DNA from: Pseudomonas sp. ICMP22404
GTDB lineage: Bacteria > Pseudomonadota > Gammaproteobacteria > Pseudomonadales > Pseudomonadaceae
Direction: 5' to 3'
Assembly (NCBI RefSeq): GCF_006227205.1
Contig: NZ_VCNG01000010.1
Coordinates: 124,001-188,000, forward strand
DNA length: 64,000 nucleotides
In this document: piece after piece, positions 59,842-64,000 of the stretch
Numbering within the stretch: the first letter of the stretch is position 1
Layout of the letters: the number at the start of each line of letters is the position of its first letter
Notes under the pieces: model-generated
The model's input: only the letters and a program-made list of their open reading frames with translations
Databases searched by the model: none
What the model was told of the DNA's origin: nothing
Translations under genes and position numbers: made by a program

Positions 59842-60965
59842 TACAGGCACGCCTCGACCAGGTACTTACCAATGTCGTCCAGCCCGTACACCGCGTCGGC
59901 CAGGTCCGCTTTGACAATCGCCATCGGCATGCCATAGATCACGCAACTGGCTTCGTCCTGGGCCCAGATCGCACTGCCGCCCTGCTTGAGCAGGCGGGCG
60001 CCTTCGCGACCGTCGGCGCCCATGCCGGTCAACACCACCGCCAGAACTTTGTCACCGTAGGACTTGGCTGCGGAACCGAAGGTAATGTCCACACAGGGCT
60101 TGTAGTTCAGGCGCTCGTCGCCCGGCAGGATTTTCACCGCGCCACGACCGTCGACCATCATCTGCTTGCCACCCGGAGCGAGCAGCGCCAGACCCGGACG
60201 CAGGATATCGCCATCCTCGGCTTCCTTGACGCTGATGCGGCACAGCTTGTCCAGGCGTTCGGCGAAGGCCTTGGTAAAGGCTGCCGGCATGTGCTGGATC
60301 AACACGATTGGAGCCGGGAAGTTGGCCGGCAACTGGGTCAGCACCCGTTGCAGCGCCACCGGACCACCCGTGGATGTGCCGATGGCAACCAGCTTGTAGG
60401 CCTTGCGCTTGGGGGCCGGCGACGACGCACTGGCCGGGGCCGAACGTGCAGGCGCAGGGGCCGGGGCACTGCGTACCGGGGGCGGATTGAAACTGGCGGA
60501 CGATGGCGCAGGACTCGGCGCAGCCACAGGCGCTGGGGCCGGTGGCGTGTAGGCACTCACGCGGCGGTTGCTGCGGGAAATGCTGTGGACCTTCTCGCAC
60601 AGCAACTGCCGGACCTTGTCGGGGTTGCGCGAGATGTCTTCGAAGTTCTTCGGCAGGAAATCCACCGCGCCGGCGTCCAGCGCGTCGAGGGTGACACGGG
60701 CGCCTTCGTGGGTCAGGGACGAGAACATCAATACCGGAGTCGGGCAGCGCTGCATGATATGCCGCACAGCCGTGATGCCATCCATCATTGGCATCTCATA
60801 GTCCATGGTGATCACATCCGGCTTGAGTGCCAGGGCCTGATCGATTGCCTCTTTGCCATTGGTCGCGGTACCGACGACCTGAATCGTCGTGTCCGCCGAG
60901 AGAATTTCCGAGACGCGGCGGCGGAAGAACCCCGAATCGTCCACCACCAGGACTTTAACTACCAT
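59841..60965 (-). CDS. cheB: Chemotaxis response regulator methylesterase CheB
   Basis: 374 residues: a receiver domain (VLVVDDSGFFRRRVSEIL; phospho-acceptor D55 in TMDYEMPMMDG), an alanine/proline/serine-rich linker (~135-185), and a methylesterase domain with serine in IGTSTGGPVAL, histidine in LIQHMPAAFTKAF and aspartate in VLTGMGADGREGA. The ATG at 60965 has GGAG six bases upstream. It demethylates receptors for adaptation. Confidence 0.95.
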   Translation of the reverse strand: MVVKVLVVDDSGFFRRRVSEILSADTTIQVVGTATNGKEAIDQALALKPDVITMDYEMPMMDGITAVRHIMQRCPTPVLMFSSLTHEGARVTLDALDAGAVDFLPKNFEDISRNPDKVRQLLCEKVHSISRSNRRVSAYTPPAPAPVAAPSPAPSSASFNPPPVRSAPAPAPARSAPASASSPAPKRKAYKLVAIGTSTGGPVALQRVLTQLPANFPAPIVLIQHMPAAFTKAFAERLDKLCRISVKEAEDGDILRPGLALLAPGGKQMMVDGRGAVKILPGDERLNYKPCVDITFGSAAKSYGDKVLAVVLTGMGADGREGARLLKQGGSAIWAQDEASCVIYGMPMAIVKADLADAVYGLDDIGKYLVEACL

Positions 60966-61013
60966 AAACACTCCGTTAGACGAGGCGTGGCGCTGGGCCA
61001 CGCCCCTCCAGAA

Positions 61014-63287
61014 TCAAATACGCCGCGCGGCGTAACGCTTGAGCATGCTCGGTACATCGAGGATCAGCGCGATGCGGCCGTCGCCGGTGATGGTGGCGCC
61101 GGACATGCCCGGGGTGCCCTGGAGCATCTTGCCCAACGGCTTGATGACCACTTCTTCCTGGCCCACGAGCTGGTCGACAACGAAGCCGATCCGCTGGGTG
61201 CCCACCGAAAGGATCACCACGTGGCCCTCGCCCTGCTCCACATGCGCCGCGGAGCTGACCAGCCAGCGCTTGAGGTAGAACAACGGCAGTGCCTTGTCCC
61301 GCACGATCACCACTTCCTGGCCGTCGACCACATTGGTGCGCGACAGGTCGAGGTGGAAGATCTCGTTGACGTTGACCAGCGGGAAAGCGAACGCCTGGTT
61401 GCCCAGCATCACCATCAGGGTCGGCATGATCGCCAGGGTCAGCGGGACCTTGATGAGGATCTTCGAGCCCGAGCCTTTGACCGAGTGGATGTTGATGGAA
61501 CCGTTGAGCTGGGAAATCTTGGTTTTCACCACGTCCATCCCCACGCCACGACCCGACACGTCGGAAATCTCGGTCTTGGTCGAGAAGCCGGGGGCGAAGA
61601 TCAGGTTGTAGCACTCGGTGTCGCTCAGGCGGTCGGCGGCGTCCTTGTCCATCACGCCGCGTTTGACGGCGATGGCGCGCAGCACCTCGGGGTCCATGCC
61701 TTTGCCGTCGTCGGAGATCGACAGCAGGATGTGGTCGCCCTCCTGCTCGGCGGCCAGGATCACCTTGCCGCTACGAACCTTGCCTGCGGCTTCGCGCTCT
61801 TCCGGCGACTCGATACCATGGTCGACCGCGTTGCGCACCAAGTGGACCAGCGGGTCTGCCAGGGCCTCGACAAGGTTCTTGTCGAGGTCGGTTTCTTCAC
61901 CCACCAGTTCCAGGTTGATTTCTTTCTTGAGCTGGCGAGCCAGGTCACGTACCAGGCGCGGGAAGCGCCCGAAGACTTTCTTGATCGGCTGCATCCGGGT
62001 CTTCATGACCGCGGTCTGCAGATCGGCCGTGACCACGTCGAGGTTCGACACGGCCTTGGACATGGCTTCGTCCTGGCTATTGAGGCCCAGGCGCACCAGA
62101 CGGTTACGCACCAGCACCAGTTCACCGACCATGTTCATGATCTCGTCCAGGCGCGCGGTGTCGACCCGAACGGTGGTCTCGGCTTCACTGGTCGGTTTTT
62201 CCGCCGGTGCAGACGCCGACGCGGCCGGTGCACGGGCAGGTGCAGGCGCGGCGGCAGCTGCTGGCTTGGGTGCGGGAGCAGGTGTCTCGGCCTTGGACTC
62301 CGGCGCCTTGGCGGCGGGTTTTGGCGCGGCCTTGGCGGCCGGCGCGGCAGTTGGCGCAGCAGAGGCCGCGCCGACTTCGCTGAACTTGCCTTTACCGTGC
62401 AGATCGTCGAGCAGGGACTCGAACTCCTGATCGGTGATCAGGTCGCTACCGGCCGCGGCCGCAGCAGGCTTGCTCGGAGCCGGCGAAGAGGCAATGGCCG
62501 ACTCCAGGGCGTCAACGGCAAAAGTACCCTTGCCATGCAACTGGTCGAGCAAGGCTTCGAATTCATCGTCGGTAATGTCTGAGCTGTCGCCCGCGGCTTT
62601 CGGCGCGGCAGGAGCTGTCGGCGGGACGACCGCATCGACGGCGAACTGGCCCTTGCCATGGAGTTGATCGAGCAGCGACTCGAACTCCGCATCGGTGATT
62701 TCATCGCTGGCCGCACCCGCATCGGCGGGCGCGGCAGCTACAGGAGCCTGGGCCTGAGCTTCGGCCTTGACGGCACTCAGGGAGTCCAGCAACTGTTCGA
62801 ATTCGTTATCGGTAATATCGCCCGATTCCTCGGCGACTGGCTCCTCGACAGCGGGTTCTTCAACCACGGTTTCGACCGGAGCGGCTTCGTCTGCCGATTG
62901 CGGCTCGGCCAGGCGCGACAGCGCGGCGAGCAACTCTGGAGTAGCAGCGGTAATCGGCGAACGATCACGCACCTCGCTGAACATGCTGTTGACCGCATCC
63001 AGCGCTTCAAGCACCACATCCATCAATTCCGAATCCACGCGACGCTCACCCTTACGCAGGATGTCGAACACGTTCTCGGCAATGTGGCAGCACTCCACCA
63101 GCTCGTTGAGCTGAAGGAAGCCGGCGCCTCCTTTTACAGTGTGGAAACCGCGAAAGATTGCATTGAGCAGATCCGCATCATCCGGTCGGCTTTCCAGCTC
63201 GACCAATTGCTCGGAGAGTTGCTCTAGAATCTCGCCGGCCTCAACCAGGAAATCCTGAAGGATCTCTTCATCGGCGCCGAAGCTCAT
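61014..63287 (-). CDS. cheA: Chemotaxis histidine kinase CheA with repeat linker
   Basis: 757 residues: an HPt domain with H49 (FRGFHTVKGGAGFL), a long linker, a dimerisation domain (~370), an ATPase domain (HLVRNAVDHGIESPEER, GRGVGMDVVKTKI) and a C-terminal CheW-like domain. The linker (157-300) holds four related segments of the type DITDxEFExLLDxLHGKG separated by Ala/Pro stretches. These may be binding sites for a receiver or ParP. The ATG follows cheZ by 24 bases. Confidence 0.95.
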   Translation of the reverse strand: MSFGADEEILQDFLVEAGEILEQLSEQLVELESRPDDADLLNAIFRGFHTVKGGAGFLQLNELVECCHIAENVFDILRKGERRVDSELMDVVLEALDAVNSMFSEVRDRSPITAATPELLAALSRLAEPQSADEAAPVETVVEEPAVEEPVAEESGDITDNEFEQLLDSLSAVKAEAQAQAPVAAAPADAGAASDEITDAEFESLLDQLHGKGQFAVDAVVPPTAPAAPKAAGDSSDITDDEFEALLDQLHGKGTFAVDALESAIASSPAPSKPAAAAAGSDLITDQEFESLLDDLHGKGKFSEVGAASAAPTAAPAAKAAPKPAAKAPESKAETPAPAPKPAAAAAPAPARAPAASASAPAEKPTSEAETTVRVDTARLDEIMNMVGELVLVRNRLVRLGLNSQDEAMSKAVSNLDVVTADLQTAVMKTRMQPIKKVFGRFPRLVRDLARQLKKEINLELVGEETDLDKNLVEALADPLVHLVRNAVDHGIESPEEREAAGKVRSGKVILAAEQEGDHILLSISDDGKGMDPEVLRAIAVKRGVMDKDAADRLSDTECYNLIFAPGFSTKTEISDVSGRGVGMDVVKTKISQLNGSINIHSVKGSGSKILIKVPLTLAIMPTLMVMLGNQAFAFPLVNVNEIFHLDLSRTNVVDGQEVVIVRDKALPLFYLKRWLVSSAAHVEQGEGHVVILSVGTQRIGFVVDQLVGQEEVVIKPLGKMLQGTPGMSGATITGDGRIALILDVPSMLKRYAARRI
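62388..62819 (-). repeat. Four-copy motif repeat inside CheA
   Basis: Encoded residues 157-300 hold four copies: DITDNEFEQLLDSL (157), EITDAEFESLLDQLHGKG (196), DITDDEFEALLDQLHGKG (237) and LITDQEFESLLDDLHGKG (283), spaced about 40 residues. Copies 2 to 4 are followed by F; copies 2 and 3 by FAVDA. They lie between HPt and dimerisation domain, where other CheA proteins carry the P2 response-regulator-binding domain. Confidence 0.8.
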
Positions 63288-63311
63288 TAATGGGGTGCTC
63301 CTAAAACAGGG

Positions 63312-64000
63312 CTAAAATCCAAGGCTGGACAGCAAATCGTCCACATCGTCCTGACCGGACATAACGTCTTCTCTTTTATCGGCATGAATTTGCGGACCTT
63401 CACCCTGAGAGAGATGTTTTTGTGGATCTTTTTCAGCAAGCATCGCCTCACGGTCGTGTTCGATGCCCGCAAAGCGGTCGACCTGGCTGGCCATCAACAC
63501 CAGTTTGAGCAGATTGCTTTCGACTTCGGTAACCAATTGGGTGACGCGCTTGATCACCTGCCCGGTCAGGTCCTGATAGTCCTGAGCCAGCAGAATATCG
63601 TTGAGGTTGCTTGCGACCGCGCGGTTATCGGCGCTGCTGCGTGTCAGAAAACCGTCAACCCGACGAGCCAGGTCCCGGAATTCTTCCGCCCCGACCTCAC
63701 GACGCATGAAACGGCCCCAGTCGGCGCTCAAGGCCTGGGCTTCGTCGCCCAGGCCATTGACCAGCGGCGTCGCGCTTTCCACCAGATCCATGGTGCGGTT
63801 GGCGGCGGCCTCGGTCAGCTTGACCACGTAAGACAGCCGCTCGGTCGCATCAGTAATCTGCGAGACCTCTTCGGCCTGAGGCATGTTCGGATCGATCTGG
63901 AAATTGACGATCGCGCTGTGCAATTCACGGGTGAGCTTGCCGACTTCCTGGTACAGACCACGATCCCGGGTCTGATTGAGCTCGTGGATCATCTGGACTG
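63312..64000 (-). CDS. cheZ: Chemotaxis phosphatase CheZ, 5' end cut by window edge
   Basis: 229 codons are visible; the frame is open through base 64000, so the N terminus (about 30 residues by family length) lies outside. The long helices (RGLYQEVGKLTRELHSAIVN) include the phosphatase core ILLAQDYQDLTGQVIKRV with the catalytic Asp/Gln region. The C-terminal CheY-binding peptide is GQDDVDDLLSSLGF. It speeds dephosphorylation of CheY-P. First of the cluster seen here. Confidence 0.95.
   Translation of the reverse strand, partial: VQMIHELNQTRDRGLYQEVGKLTRELHSAIVNFQIDPNMPQAEEVSQITDATERLSYVVKLTEAAANRTMDLVESATPLVNGLGDEAQALSADWGRFMRREVGAEEFRDLARRVDGFLTRSSADNRAVASNLNDILLAQDYQDLTGQVIKRVTQLVTEVESNLLKLVLMASQVDRFAGIEHDREAMLAEKDPQKHLSQGEGPQIHADKREDVMSGQDDVDDLLSSLGF

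Noticed and set aside
60291..62582. 763-codon plus-strand frame opposite cheB and cheA
   Set aside because: The longest shadow frame in the window. It is fully antisense to two classical chemotaxis genes, and its Gly/Arg/Cys-rich end mirrors the CheA Ala/Pro linker.

Overview
The window is a high-GC chromosomal segment of a fluorescent-group Pseudomonas (P. fluorescens or a close relative). The evidence is the gene order cmk / tyrA-aroA / hisC / pheA / serC / gyrA / mtnA / MTA deaminase / ubiG / mupP, the complete ccm operon beside the chemotaxis-motor cluster, the N-acetylglutaminylglutamine (NAGGN) osmolyte genes, and many REP/REPIN-type inverted repeats between genes. Species assignment is an inference from synteny and repeats.

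Layout. Positions 1-9114 (minus strand) carry aromatic amino-acid, serine and histidine-type genes in a tightly coupled operon (serC-pheA-hisC-tyrA/aroA-cmk), with gyrA upstream. Positions 9560-15759 hold mtnA divergent from an MTA deaminase-ubiG-mupP-SDR run, then a GGDEF gene with a sigma-54-like site in its leader. Positions 16012-23894 (minus) hold a PqqC-like protein, a membrane PAS-GGDEF-EAL protein, an ABC exporter, a DsbA-like protein, trhO, bolA and a DUF2059 protein. Positions 24087-32080 hold fumC, a DMT transporter, a DUF6316 protein, a thiolase, a polyphosphate:AMP phosphotransferase and mnmC. Positions 32344-37204 are the three-gene NAGGN system. Positions 37392-42913 hold yheU, a CsrA paralogue, ynfA, an SDR, a tiny DUF3309 protein, an LTA-synthase-like sulfatase and speE. 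Positions 43103-50490 are the ccmABCDEFGHI operon plus a small lipoprotein. Positions 50690-52587 are a divergent fliK-like/flhX pair. Positions 52588-55451 look like an accessory segment. Positions 55452-64000 (minus) are the chemotaxis/motor operon cheZ-cheA-cheB-motC-motD-parC-parP-cheW-DUF2802.

The most unusual part is 52588-55451. A DUF3077/DUF6124-like small gene is preceded by a strongly structured leader. Its hairpin loop is perfectly complementary over 13 bases to the gene's own Shine-Dalgarno and start region, which predicts a pseudoknot translational switch. Next to it is a two-gene AAA ATPase plus TOPRIM/DUF4276-like pair with overlapping ends, organised like known two-component anti-phage systems. 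The rest of the window is core-genome material, with many ATGA/GTGA-type overlaps that imply translational coupling. I saw no tRNA, rRNA, CRISPR array, insertion sequence or integrase.
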